From contig SKHA01000089.1 in assembly GCA_007117185.1 (NCBI GenBank), positions 1-13,336 of the forward strand: DNA of 13,336 nt, written 5' to 3'. Positions 1-6,230 of this stretch are shown piece after piece (the stretch's first letter is position 1; every line of letters begins with the position of its first letter). The notes below the pieces were generated by a model. It was not told where the DNA came from. It saw only the letters and a list, made by a program, of their open reading frames with translations, and did not search any database. A program made the translations under genes and the position numbers. The stretch is from Spirochaeta sp. GTDB taxonomy: Bacteria; Spirochaetota; Spirochaetia; DSM-27196; Alkalispirochaetaceae.

Positions 1-14
1 ATAACTCTACCAGC

Positions 15-42
15 GTTCACGCGTGCGTGTCAACCGCTTTTT
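15..42 (+). terminator. possible weak intrinsic terminator of an upstream plus-strand gene
   Basis: An imperfect stem (bases 15-22 against 27-34, with one C-C mismatch and one G-T pair) with a 4-nt loop is followed three bases later by five T residues (38-42). This has the shape of a rho-independent terminator, but the stem is weak and the gene it would serve lies outside the window. Confidence 0.25.
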
Positions 43-61
43 GTTATCTCCTCATTCGGCT

Positions 62-79
62 CACCGCATCACTGCGGTG
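62..79. repeat. short perfect inverted repeat, 7-bp arms, 4-nt loop
   Basis: CACCGCA at 62-68 and TGCGGTG at 73-79 are exact reverse complements around TCAC. No T-run follows on either strand, so it does not look like a finished terminator. It lies in the non-coding leader of the aminopeptidase gene and may be a regulatory hairpin or chance. Confidence 0.4.
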
Positions 80-105
80 CGAGGCAGAACCTACCAGTTC
101 TCTCC

Positions 106-121
106 CCTGTTGGTCAACAGG
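106..121. promoter_or_regulatory. operator-like palindrome upstream of the aminopeptidase P gene
   Basis: CCTGTTG-GT-CAACAGG is a 16-bp palindrome with perfect 7-bp arms. It lies 34-49 bp upstream of the best -10 candidate for the aminopeptidase gene, a position suited to an activator or repressor. It sits partly inside a wider inverted repeat with 8-bp arms, CAGAACCT (85-92) and AGGTTCTG (119-126). The binding protein cannot be named from the sequence. Confidence 0.4.
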
Positions 122-151
122 TTCTGTCAAAGAGAGCAAAAATAATTTCTG

Positions 152-160
152 TGCTACACT
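152..160 (+). promoter_or_regulatory. candidate extended -10 promoter of the aminopeptidase P gene
   Basis: TG at 152-153, one base, then TACACT (155-160) reads as an extended -10 element with 4 of 6 consensus bases. No convincing -35 lies at normal spacing. Transcription would start at about 167-168, essentially at the start codon, which fits the lack of a Shine-Dalgarno and would give a leaderless transcript. This is a visual match only. Confidence 0.3.
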
Positions 161-167
161 GCGTGCC

Positions 168-2012
168 ATGACACGACAGCAGATACAGGCGGAGCTGCGC
201 TCCGAGATGGTTCGGCGGGGTGTGCACGCCCTGGTCGTCCCCAGCACCGATCCTCACCAGGGCGAGTACGTCCCCGACCACTACAAGGCCCGGGGGTTCG
301 TCTCCGGGTTCCACGGCTCAGCCGGGACGGTGGTTGTCACCGCAGACAAGACCGGGTTGTGGACAGACGGACGCTACTTTCAGGAAGCCGCCCAGGCGCT
401 TGAAGGGAGCGACGTTGAGCTTTTCAGGTTGCAAACCCCGGGTACCCCGGACTATCCCCAATGGCTCCTGGAGTCTCTTCCGGCAGGGAGCGTAGTGGCG
501 GTGGACCCGCGGCTGGTGACGCTGGAGTGGCACCAGCGGATGACCCGAACCTTGAGCAGCCGGGGGATCTCCCTGGCGGCAATGGAAGACCCCTTTGCGG
601 CGATCTGGAAGGATCGTCCCGATGTACCGGAAAACCGCGTTGTGGTTCACAACCCCGATTTTGTGGGGGAGGGCGTTTCCGCCCGACTGACTCGCCTGCG
701 CAGGGCAATAGCCGAGACGGGGGCAAAGGCGCATTTCGTGAGCACCCTGGACGATATCGCCTGGATCCTGAACCTGCGGGGAAGCGATGTGGACTTCAAT
801 CCCGTCTTTGTTGCCTATCTTCTGATCGAGAGGAAGCGGGCACGACTGTACTCTGCCATTACCCGCTTCTCACCGGAAGCGCTGCAGCAGCTCGGGGAGG
901 CAGGCGTCACGGTGCACCCCTATCGGCGGGCGCTGGAAGACCTGACGACACTGGAAGGAGACCAGGGTCCGATTCTGCTGGACCCGGAGCGAACGAGCTG
1001 GGCGGTGGGCCAGGCAACGGCAAACGCAACGGTTTTCCAGGCAGTACAGCCCTCAACGACGATGAAAGCGTGCAAGCACGAGACGGAACTCCACCACCTG
1101 CGGGAGGTGATGGTCCGGGACGGGGTGGTTCTGGCGCGGTTTCTCTCGTGGCTGGATGATTTGGCCAGCGACCCCCGTGAGCTTGAGAAGCACACCGAGC
1201 TGACCCTGACGCGGCGCCTCCAGGAGCTGCGCAGTGAAGACTCGCGATACGTCAGCGAAAGCTTCGACGCGATCTCCGGGCTGGCCGGCAACGGCGCGAT
1301 CATCCACTACCGGGTGACCCCCGAGACGGCGGCAACCATGTCTGCCCCGGCGGTATACCTGCTGGACTGCGGCGGGCAGTACCAGGACGGTACAACCGAT
1401 ATAACTCGAACAATCGCCCTGGGAGATCCAACCGGGGACACCCTGGCTGCAGAGCATCCCCGGGTGCGGGAGGACTTTACCCGCGTCCTGAAGGGACACA
1501 TCGCCCTGGCGATGCTCCACTTTCCCGAGGGCGCGTCGGGGCGGGAGCTCGACACGGTGGCGCGACTGCCCCTGTGGGAGGCCCAGCGCAACTACGCCCA
1601 CGGCACGGGACACGGGGTGGGGTACTTTCTCAATGTCCACGAGGGGCCTCAGCGGATCGCACCGGCCGGGACAGACTACCCCCTGGAGCCGGGGATGGTC
1701 ATCTCCAACGAGCCCGGTCTCTACCGCAGCGGCCGGTACGGCATTCGTATTGAAAACCTTGTGGCTGTGACGGCCCCCGTAGGGATGGATGCCAACGAGG
1801 GCGAGTTCGGGCGTTTTCTCTCATTCGAGACCCTTTCCCTCTGCCCCATCGATCGCCGCCTGATCCACCGGGACCTGCTCACTCCTTCGGAACAGCAGTG
1901 GGTGGACCGCTATCATCAGCGGGTCAGGGAGTCGCTGCGGAAGTACCTCTCGCCGGAGGAGCAGGGCTGGCTTGACGCGGCAACGGCACCTCTGGACCCC
2001 ACAGACAGCTGA
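168..2012 (+). CDS. pepP: Xaa-Pro aminopeptidase (aminopeptidase P, M24B metallopeptidase)
   Basis: A cytosolic peptidase that removes the N-terminal residue of peptides with proline at position 2, probably for peptide recycling. The 614-aa product matches the long, three-domain form typified by eukaryotic XPNPEP1 rather than the ~440-aa enterobacterial PepP. It has two creatinase-like N-terminal domains (VVPSTDPHQGEY near the start, then GFHGSAGTVVVT and WTDGRYF) and a C-terminal pita-bread domain. All five expected dinuclear metal ligands are present: D400 and D411 (LLDCGGQYQDGTTD), H482 (HGTGHGVG), E515 (SNEPG) and E529 (IRIEN). The ATG at 168 is chosen because homology begins there. The frame is open back to a GTG at 27, but that stretch looks non-coding. 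No Shine-Dalgarno precedes the ATG. There is no signal peptide. The gene converges on the exported-protein gene, with the two stop codons adjacent. Confidence 0.93.
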   Translation: MTRQQIQAELRSEMVRRGVHALVVPSTDPHQGEYVPDHYKARGFVSGFHGSAGTVVVTADKTGLWTDGRYFQEAAQALEGSDVELFRLQTPGTPDYPQWLLESLPAGSVVAVDPRLVTLEWHQRMTRTLSSRGISLAAMEDPFAAIWKDRPDVPENRVVVHNPDFVGEGVSARLTRLRRAIAETGAKAHFVSTLDDIAWILNLRGSDVDFNPVFVAYLLIERKRARLYSAITRFSPEALQQLGEAGVTVHPYRRALEDLTTLEGDQGPILLDPERTSWAVGQATANATVFQAVQPSTTMKACKHETELHHLREVMVRDGVVLARFLSWLDDLASDPRELEKHTELTLTRRLQELRSEDSRYVSESFDAISGLAGNGAIIHYRVTPETAATMSAPAVYLLDCGGQYQDGTTDITRTIALGDPTGDTLAAEHPRVREDFTRVLKGHIALAMLHFPEGASGRELDTVARLPLWEAQRNYAHGTGHGVGYFLNVHEGPQRIAPAGTDYPLEPGMVISNEPGLYRSGRYGIRIENLVAVTAPVGMDANEGEFGRFLSFETLSLCPIDRRLIHRDLLTPSEQQWVDRYHQRVRESLRKYLSPEEQGWLDAATAPLDPTDS

Positions 2013-2543
2013 TCAGTTACTCAAGCGGGAGAGATCCAGGACAGCGGGAAACTCCGGCGGCGGCGCGAGGGTGCGAATCCGGCCGGGGTTGAGCCCCAGA
2101 AAGAACTCGAAGGGCTGAACGAACGCAGAAAGAACGTCGCATACCCCGTCGAACTCCCCGGGAATGAGCGCAAAGAGGGTATAGCGGGGTCGCAGGAGGC
2201 GGTACACCCGCTGATCGTGCCGGGGCACCGACTCAACCCTGCCTACTCCGCAGAGAAGTTCCTGCCAGGTTGATCCGTCGGGGAGTACCGAGGGTACGTC
2301 CGGGTCATCGGCAGTGACGAAGAGGCGGAAGGTGATCGCGTCGCGAAAGAGGTAGGAGGCTTCAGCGTGGCGCATCGTGTTGGCCGGCAGGACAGGCACC
2401 CCGGTTGCAACCCGGGGCTGGCTCTGCAGGAACGCGGAACTCTCCACGTTTTGCGCCGTCTCCTGGGCGGACAGGGGCGCCGCAGTAGCCACCAGGAGCA
2501 GCAACAGCGTCGCGATCCCTGCCGGGTGCCTCAGAGGCGTCAT
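2013..2543 (-). CDS. small exported protein of unknown function
   Basis: I do not recognise this 176-aa protein. It begins with a basic, hydrophobic signal peptide (MTPLRHPAG, then a leucine/alanine-rich core ending in APLSA-QE), with likely signal peptidase I cleavage after LSA and no lipobox. It would therefore be periplasmic or secreted. The mature part is about 150 aa, has no repeats or membrane helix, and contains two cysteines (LLCGVG and DGVCDV) that could form a disulfide. I prefer the ATG at 2543, which has GGAG 8 nt upstream. A GTG at 2552 would overlap the glmS stop as GTGA but lacks a good ribosome site. Either way translation is coupled to glmS and the gene is the last of that unit. 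Its TGA (2015-2013) directly abuts the aminopeptidase stop. Confidence 0.75.
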   Translation of the reverse strand: MTPLRHPAGIATLLLLLVATAAPLSAQETAQNVESSAFLQSQPRVATGVPVLPANTMRHAEASYLFRDAITFRLFVTADDPDVPSVLPDGSTWQELLCGVGRVESVPRHDQRVYRLLRPRYTLFALIPGEFDGVCDVLSAFVQPFEFFLGLNPGRIRTLAPPPEFPAVLDLSRLSN

Positions 2544-2548
2544 GGCGC

Positions 2549-4372
2549 TCACTCCACTGTGACGCTCTTGGCGAGGTTTCGGGGCTGGTCCACGTTACAC
2601 CCCCGCTCCAGGGCGCAGTAATACGCGAAGAGCTGGGTTGGCACCGCCATGAGAAAGGGGTACATCAGCTCCATCGCCGGGGGCACGAAGTAGACGTCGT
2701 CGGCGATGGAGGCAACCTCTTTGTCGCCCTCTACCGCCAGGGCGATAACCGGCCCGCTGCGTGCCTTCACTTCCTTCATGTTGTTGATCACCTTGTCCCG
2801 CAGTCCGTCGTCGGTGACGATGAAGAAGGAAGGGGTCTCTTCGTTGATCAGCGCGATGGGGCCGTGTTTGATCTCGGCGGCGCTGTACCCCTCGGCGTGG
2901 ATGTAGCTCACTTCTTTCAGCTTCAGCGCCGCCTCCAGCGCTACCGGGTAGTTGATGCCCCGCCCCAGGAAGAGGAAGTTCTCGTGGCGACTGTACTTGC
3001 GGGCCATCTCCTGCAACGGGGCTTTGTTGGCCAGGATCTGCTCGATCTGGGCAGGCACCGCCTCAAGGGCGCGGACAAACTGACGGCCGGCGTCGTGGGA
3101 GAGGTCGCGCATGCGCCCCATGATAAGCGCGAAGAGGTAGAACGCGGTGAGCTGGCTGGTAAACGCCTTGGTGGAGGCCACGGCGATCTCCGGGCCGGAG
3201 TGGATGTAGACGCCGCCGTCGGACTCCCGGGGGATGGTGGACCCCACAACGTTGCAGATTCCCAGGACGCGGCCGCCCTTGCGCTGGATCTCGCGCATCG
3301 CGTAGAGGGTGTCTGCGGTCTCGCCTGACTGGCTGACGGCGAAGTAGAGGCTGTTGCGCTCCACGATGGGGTTTCGATAGCGCAGCTCGCTGGCCAGCTC
3401 CGCCGTTGCGGGAATGCGGGCCAGCGTCTCCAGGACGTAGCCGGCGACCATCCCGGCGTGGTAGCTGGTACCGGCAGCGAGGATCTTGATGCGGTTGATG
3501 TCCAGAAGCTCCCGATTGCTCAGGTTGAGCCCACCCAGGTGTCCGGTGTTGTACTCGTGGTCAATCCGGCCGGAGAGGGCCCGGCGGATCGCTTCGGGCT
3601 GATCGTGAATCTCTTTGGCCATGAAGTGGGTGTACCCGGCCTTCTCGATCTCCTCCAGCTCCCAGTTGACGTGGTCTACCTGCTTGTCTATGACCTGATT
3701 GCGCAGGTTGGTGGTGGTATAGGTGTCTGCGGTGAAGGAGACGACCTCTCCGTCCTCCAGGTAGACCACCTGCCGGGTGTGAGCGATGATCGCAGTGACA
3801 TCGCTGGCCAGGAACATCTCACCCTCGCCGATTCCCAGCACCAGGGGGGAGCCGTTGCGCGCTCCCACCAGGCGACCCGGTTCCGCTGCGTGCATCGCCA
3901 CGATCCCGTAGGTGCCCTTGATCAGCAACACCGTCTCCTTCACCGCCGCCTCAAGGTCTCCCTTGTAGAACGAGGCAACCAGATGGGCAATCACCTCGGA
4001 GTCCGTCTCGGAGCGGAAGGTGCACCCCTCCTTCTCCAGGCGGCTCTTGAGCTGCAGGTAGTTCTCGACGATGCCGTTGTGGACGATGGCGATCGCGCCG
4101 GAGGCGTCCATGTGGGGGTGGGCGTTGGCGTCAGTGACGCCGCCGTGGGTGGCCCAGCGGGTGTGCCCAATTCCTACCGTTCCAGGCACGTTGGGGGGAA
4201 CGTGGCTGCGCAGATCAGCGATCTTGCCCGCCCGTTTGTACATGCTGAGGGTGCGATTGTGCTCAACGCTGATGCCGGCGGAGTCGTAACCCCGATATTC
4301 GAGGCGGCGAAGCCCCTCCACAAGTATAGGGGCGGCCACACGGGGCCCGGTATATCCGATGATTCCACACAT
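2549..4372 (-). CDS. glmS: glutamine-fructose-6-phosphate aminotransferase (isomerizing)
   Basis: GlmS makes glucosamine-6-phosphate from fructose-6-phosphate and glutamine, the first committed step to UDP-GlcNAc for peptidoglycan and lipopolysaccharide. The 607-aa length fits the family (E. coli about 609). The N-terminal Ntn glutaminase domain starts MCGIIGYTG, with catalytic Cys2 exposed after Met removal. HTRWATHGG and the NGIVENY region bind glutamine. Two SIS sugar-isomerase domains follow; the second carries GRGINYPVALEAALKLKE, SYIHAEGY and AEIKHGPIALI. The C-terminal tail LAKSVTVE supplies the conserved lysine (K602). The start is an ATG, with AAGGAA rather far upstream (12 nt). Only 31 nt separate it from the crp-like gene, so it is probably co-transcribed, and there is no room for a glmS ribozyme. 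Confidence 0.97.
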   Translation of the reverse strand: MCGIIGYTGPRVAAPILVEGLRRLEYRGYDSAGISVEHNRTLSMYKRAGKIADLRSHVPPNVPGTVGIGHTRWATHGGVTDANAHPHMDASGAIAIVHNGIVENYLQLKSRLEKEGCTFRSETDSEVIAHLVASFYKGDLEAAVKETVLLIKGTYGIVAMHAAEPGRLVGARNGSPLVLGIGEGEMFLASDVTAIIAHTRQVVYLEDGEVVSFTADTYTTTNLRNQVIDKQVDHVNWELEEIEKAGYTHFMAKEIHDQPEAIRRALSGRIDHEYNTGHLGGLNLSNRELLDINRIKILAAGTSYHAGMVAGYVLETLARIPATAELASELRYRNPIVERNSLYFAVSQSGETADTLYAMREIQRKGGRVLGICNVVGSTIPRESDGGVYIHSGPEIAVASTKAFTSQLTAFYLFALIMGRMRDLSHDAGRQFVRALEAVPAQIEQILANKAPLQEMARKYSRHENFLFLGRGINYPVALEAALKLKEVSYIHAEGYSAAEIKHGPIALINEETPSFFIVTDDGLRDKVINNMKEVKARSGPVIALAVEGDKEVASIADDVYFVPPAMELMYPFLMAVPTQLFAYYCALERGCNVDQPRNLAKSVTVE

Positions 4373-4403
4373 AGGCTGAATGTATTCCTTTTTGTACTGT
4401 TTC

Positions 4404-5024
4404 TCAGTCTTTGGCGTCGGTAAGAGCGACCAGACGCGCTTTATTTTTCAGGCGCAGGGCGTTTTCGTTGAGCTCGAGAATTCCCTCGTGGACGAAGTTG
4501 TCAATCAGGTCGGTGATGATGTTGCGCGGGGCGTTAAGCTCCAGGGCGATCTCTTCAACGGCGCGGTCCATGGTGAGGGCGGCAGTGCCGCCGTCGCGCT
4601 CCATAAAGCGGTTATAGAGGTTCAGTGCCACCATGCTGCGCTGATTGCTGCGGACAAGGGTCTGGATCTGGCTGTTGGCGTTCTGCAGCCGTCGGGAGAG
4701 CTTGTCAATGATGCTCATGGCGATCTTGGTGTTCTTGGCGATCATCGCTTCAAATCCGGCACGATCAAAGGAGAGAATCTCCACCTGGCCAACGGCGATT
4801 GCCGTTGCCGACCTGGGGGTGTTGGAGACGATGGCCATCTCACCGAAAAACTCGCCCTTGCCGAGCTCCGCCAGCTTGTGCTCCCGACCGTCGATCTGTT
4901 TATGGATGCTCACCGAGCCGCTCTGGATGATGAACATCCGGTCACCGGGATCATTTTCACGAAAGATGACCTCGCCGTCCCGCAGGGTCTGTCCGTATTT
5001 GTCGAAGAGGGGATTATCTGACAC
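4404..5024 (-). CDS. Crp/Fnr-type cyclic-nucleotide-binding regulator
   Basis: A 206-aa protein with a cyclic-nucleotide-binding beta-roll followed by a dimer helix and a C-terminal winged-helix region, the layout and length of Crp (209 aa). The phosphate-binding cassette is intact: GEFFGE (57-62) and R71-S72-A73, matching the Glu, Arg and Ser that hold cAMP in E. coli Crp. It may therefore bind a cyclic nucleotide, though which one is unknown. The long helix spans about residues 92-125. The DNA-binding part (about 152-196, including EEIALELNAPRNIITDLIDNFV) is clearly winged-helix-like but divergent, with no classic RETVGR recognition helix. The start is GTG at 5024, fixed by GGAGG 6 nt upstream. 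It heads a unit with glmS and an exported protein. A palindrome over its start site may be an autoregulatory operator. Confidence 0.85.
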   Translation of the reverse strand: MSDNPLFDKYGQTLRDGEVIFRENDPGDRMFIIQSGSVSIHKQIDGREHKLAELGKGEFFGEMAIVSNTPRSATAIAVGQVEILSFDRAGFEAMIAKNTKIAMSIIDKLSRRLQNANSQIQTLVRSNQRSMVALNLYNRFMERDGGTAALTMDRAVEEIALELNAPRNIITDLIDNFVHEGILELNENALRLKNKARLVALTDAKD

Positions 5025-5041
5025 AGCGAACCTCCGCTGTG
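5022..5041. promoter_or_regulatory. operator-like palindrome with N6 spacer over the crp-like start
   Basis: Perfect 7-bp arms CACAGCG and CGCTGTG flank a 6-bp spacer. An N6 spacer between symmetric arms is the geometry of Crp/Fnr-family operators, although the arm sequence is not the E. coli Crp TGTGA consensus. It covers the predicted transcription start, the GGAGG ribosome site (in the loop) and the GTG start codon (in one arm), so a bound regulator would block expression. If transcription starts further upstream, the same repeat could act as an RNA hairpin. Confidence 0.45.
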
Positions 5042-5042
5042 C

Positions 5043-5071
5043 AGTATAACCCCCGGGAAGGGGGTTCGCAA
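5043..5071 (-). promoter_or_regulatory. promoter of the crp-like / glmS transcription unit
   Basis: Read on the minus strand, -35 TTGCGA (5071-5066), a 17-bp spacer and -10 TATACT (5048-5043) form a good sigma-70-type promoter (4/6 and 5/6 matches at ideal spacing). The predicted start is near 5036, leaving only about 12 nt of leader before the GTG at 5024, just enough to include the GGAGG ribosome site. The same AT-rich patch reads TATAAC (5045-5050) on the plus strand, so divergent promoters could overlap here. Confidence 0.55.
5048..5066. repeat. perfect inverted repeat in the promoter spacer
   Basis: AACCCCC-GGGAA-GGGGGTT has perfect 7-bp arms and fills the spacer between the -35 and -10 of the crp-like promoter. 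It could be an operator or a structural element. No T-run follows, so it is not a terminator. Confidence 0.45.
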
Positions 5072-5123
5072 CAGTCGCGGCTCCTGGGAGGGCCGAAAAC
5101 CGGGGACGATGAAAGCGGCAGCT

Positions 5124-5168
5124 CTCCCCGGGACGTTAAATAGAGTGAGGGGATGTTGCCCCGGGGAG
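5124..5168 (+). promoter_or_regulatory. leader hairpin that could mask the lipoprotein ribosome site
   Basis: CTCCCCGGG (5124-5132) is the exact reverse complement of CCCGGGGAG (5160-5168). The downstream arm contains most of the GGAGG Shine-Dalgarno (5165-5169) of the lipoprotein gene, so in a transcript starting upstream of 5124 this 9-bp GC-rich stem would hide the ribosome site. The 27-nt loop is comparatively A-rich (GTTAAATAGAG). If transcription starts inside the loop region, the stem would not form. Confidence 0.4.
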
Positions 5169-5175
5169 GTGTTCA

Positions 5176-6210
5176 GTGGACGGGGTTGGTTTTCTGGTAG
5201 TTCGAACCGGGGCGCTGGCTGCCGTGGTGGCTGTGGCGCTGGGGGGGTGCAGCGCGATTCCTCAGCTGCCGGAGATGTACCGCGGCGACTGGGAGCCGGT
5301 GGTACTGGAGCGGGTTGCCCCGCAGGCCCCCCACCGCGTGGCCTTTCAGTTCAACAAGCCGGTGGAGGTGGTGCAGGTACTCTTTGATCCGGAGGTGACC
5401 GTTGAAAGCACTCATTGGGCAGACGGGATGCTGCAGATCGAGACGGAGGAACCTCTGCGGGCCGGGGCGGAGTACTGGGTCGACGCAATTCTGCGGGACG
5501 ATTCGGGCAATATGGCTTCGATCCTGGTGAGTTTCTACGGGATCAACCCGCGGTTACCCGAGGTGATCATCAACGAGTTTGTCTGCCGGGGCTCGGGGAA
5601 CAACCCTGATTTCGCGGAGCTGCGGGTCCTTGAGGCGGGCAACCTGGGGGGGATGACCCTCTACAACGGCAGCCCCTCCCACTGGACGACCCGGGTGATC
5701 ATGCCGGAGATGGAGGTTCAGGCGGACGACTACGTGATTGTCCATTTTCGTCGGGAGTTCACCCCGGAGGAGATCACCGAGACCACAGACAAGGCCGAGA
5801 GCGGCGGGCTGCGAAGTCACCCCGATGCGTGGGACGTCTGGGCCCCGGAAGACGCAGGGCTGCCCACCACCAGCGGCGGCCTCACCTTGACGGCCTATCC
5901 CGACGGACCCCTTCTGGACGCGGTACTGTGGAGTGACCGCAGCTACGACGCCACCAGCGATCGACGGGGGTTCGGAACGGTGGCGCAGATGAACATTTTT
6001 GAAGAGGTGGTGGCGCTGGGGGGGTGGCAGATCGCCGGGGCGTATGTGGTTCCCGATGATGGCGTGGATCCCTCCAGCAGCACTGCCACGCGGTCGATCA
6101 ACCGCAGCAGCCTGGGAACGGATACGGACAACCGGGAGGACTGGCACATCACCCCCACCCGCGGGGCAACCCCGGGCACGGTCAACAGCGACGAGGTGTA
6201 CGTGCCGTGA
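5176..6210 (+). CDS. lipoprotein with Ig-like and lamin-tail-like domains
   Basis: A 344-aa predicted lipoprotein. The short N-terminus runs into a hydrophobic stretch ending in the lipobox VALGGC, so Cys25 should be lipidated after signal peptidase II cleavage. Residues about 40-135 look like a bacterial Ig-like domain (FQFNKPVEVVQV, then LRAGAEYWVDAILRDDSGN). From about 140 the pattern fits a lamin-tail domain: EVIINEFVCRGSGNNPDFAEL at its start and SINRSSLGTDTDNREDW with TPGTVNS at its end. Such domains occur in secreted and surface proteins and often accompany nucleases or adhesins, but no enzyme domain is present here, so a surface or periplasmic structural or binding role is inferred. 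The start is GTG with GGAGG 6 nt upstream. It is transcribed divergently from the crp-like gene and converges on the thioredoxin gene, with a 20-bp gap and no visible terminator. Confidence 0.8.
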   Translation: MDGVGFLVVRTGALAAVVAVALGGCSAIPQLPEMYRGDWEPVVLERVAPQAPHRVAFQFNKPVEVVQVLFDPEVTVESTHWADGMLQIETEEPLRAGAEYWVDAILRDDSGNMASILVSFYGINPRLPEVIINEFVCRGSGNNPDFAELRVLEAGNLGGMTLYNGSPSHWTTRVIMPEMEVQADDYVIVHFRREFTPEEITETTDKAESGGLRSHPDAWDVWAPEDAGLPTTSGGLTLTAYPDGPLLDAVLWSDRSYDATSDRRGFGTVAQMNIFEEVVALGGWQIAGAYVVPDDGVDPSSSTATRSINRSSLGTDTDNREDWHITPTRGATPGTVNSDEVYVP

Positions 6211-6229
6211 GAGGGTACGCCCCGTGAGG
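6198..6229. repeat. imperfect tandem direct repeat, 17-bp period
   Basis: Two copies, GTACGTGCCGTGAG (6198-6211) and GTACGCCCCGTGAG (6215-6228), match at 12 of 14 positions. The first contains the end of the lipoprotein gene and its TGA stop; the second fills the gap before the thioredoxin stop. It looks like a small local duplication at the convergent gene ends. Confidence 0.4.
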
Positions 6230-6230
6230 G

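Noticed and set aside
27..167. N-terminal extension of aminopeptidase P from the GTG at 27
   Set aside because: The extra 47 residues do not resemble the family, the bases are less GC-rich with several inverted repeats, and the ATG at 168 begins where homology begins.
2085..2097. GGGG-TTGAG-CCCC hairpin near the pepP stop as a terminator
   Set aside because: The stem is only 4 bp, no T-run follows on either strand, and it lies inside the exported-protein coding sequence.
2549..4372. Second SIS-domain protein or glmS frameshift
   Set aside because: The frame is continuous from MCGIIGYTG to LAKSVTVE at the usual length; nothing is missing.
4373..4403. glmS ribozyme or riboswitch upstream of glmS
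   Set aside because: Only 31 nt separate glmS from the preceding gene, far too short for the ribozyme, and no such structure is visible.
3458..4423. A 321-codon plus-strand open frame opposite glmS
   Set aside because: It mirrors the glmS coding frame, has no motifs or domain resemblance, and glmS is unambiguous on the other strand.
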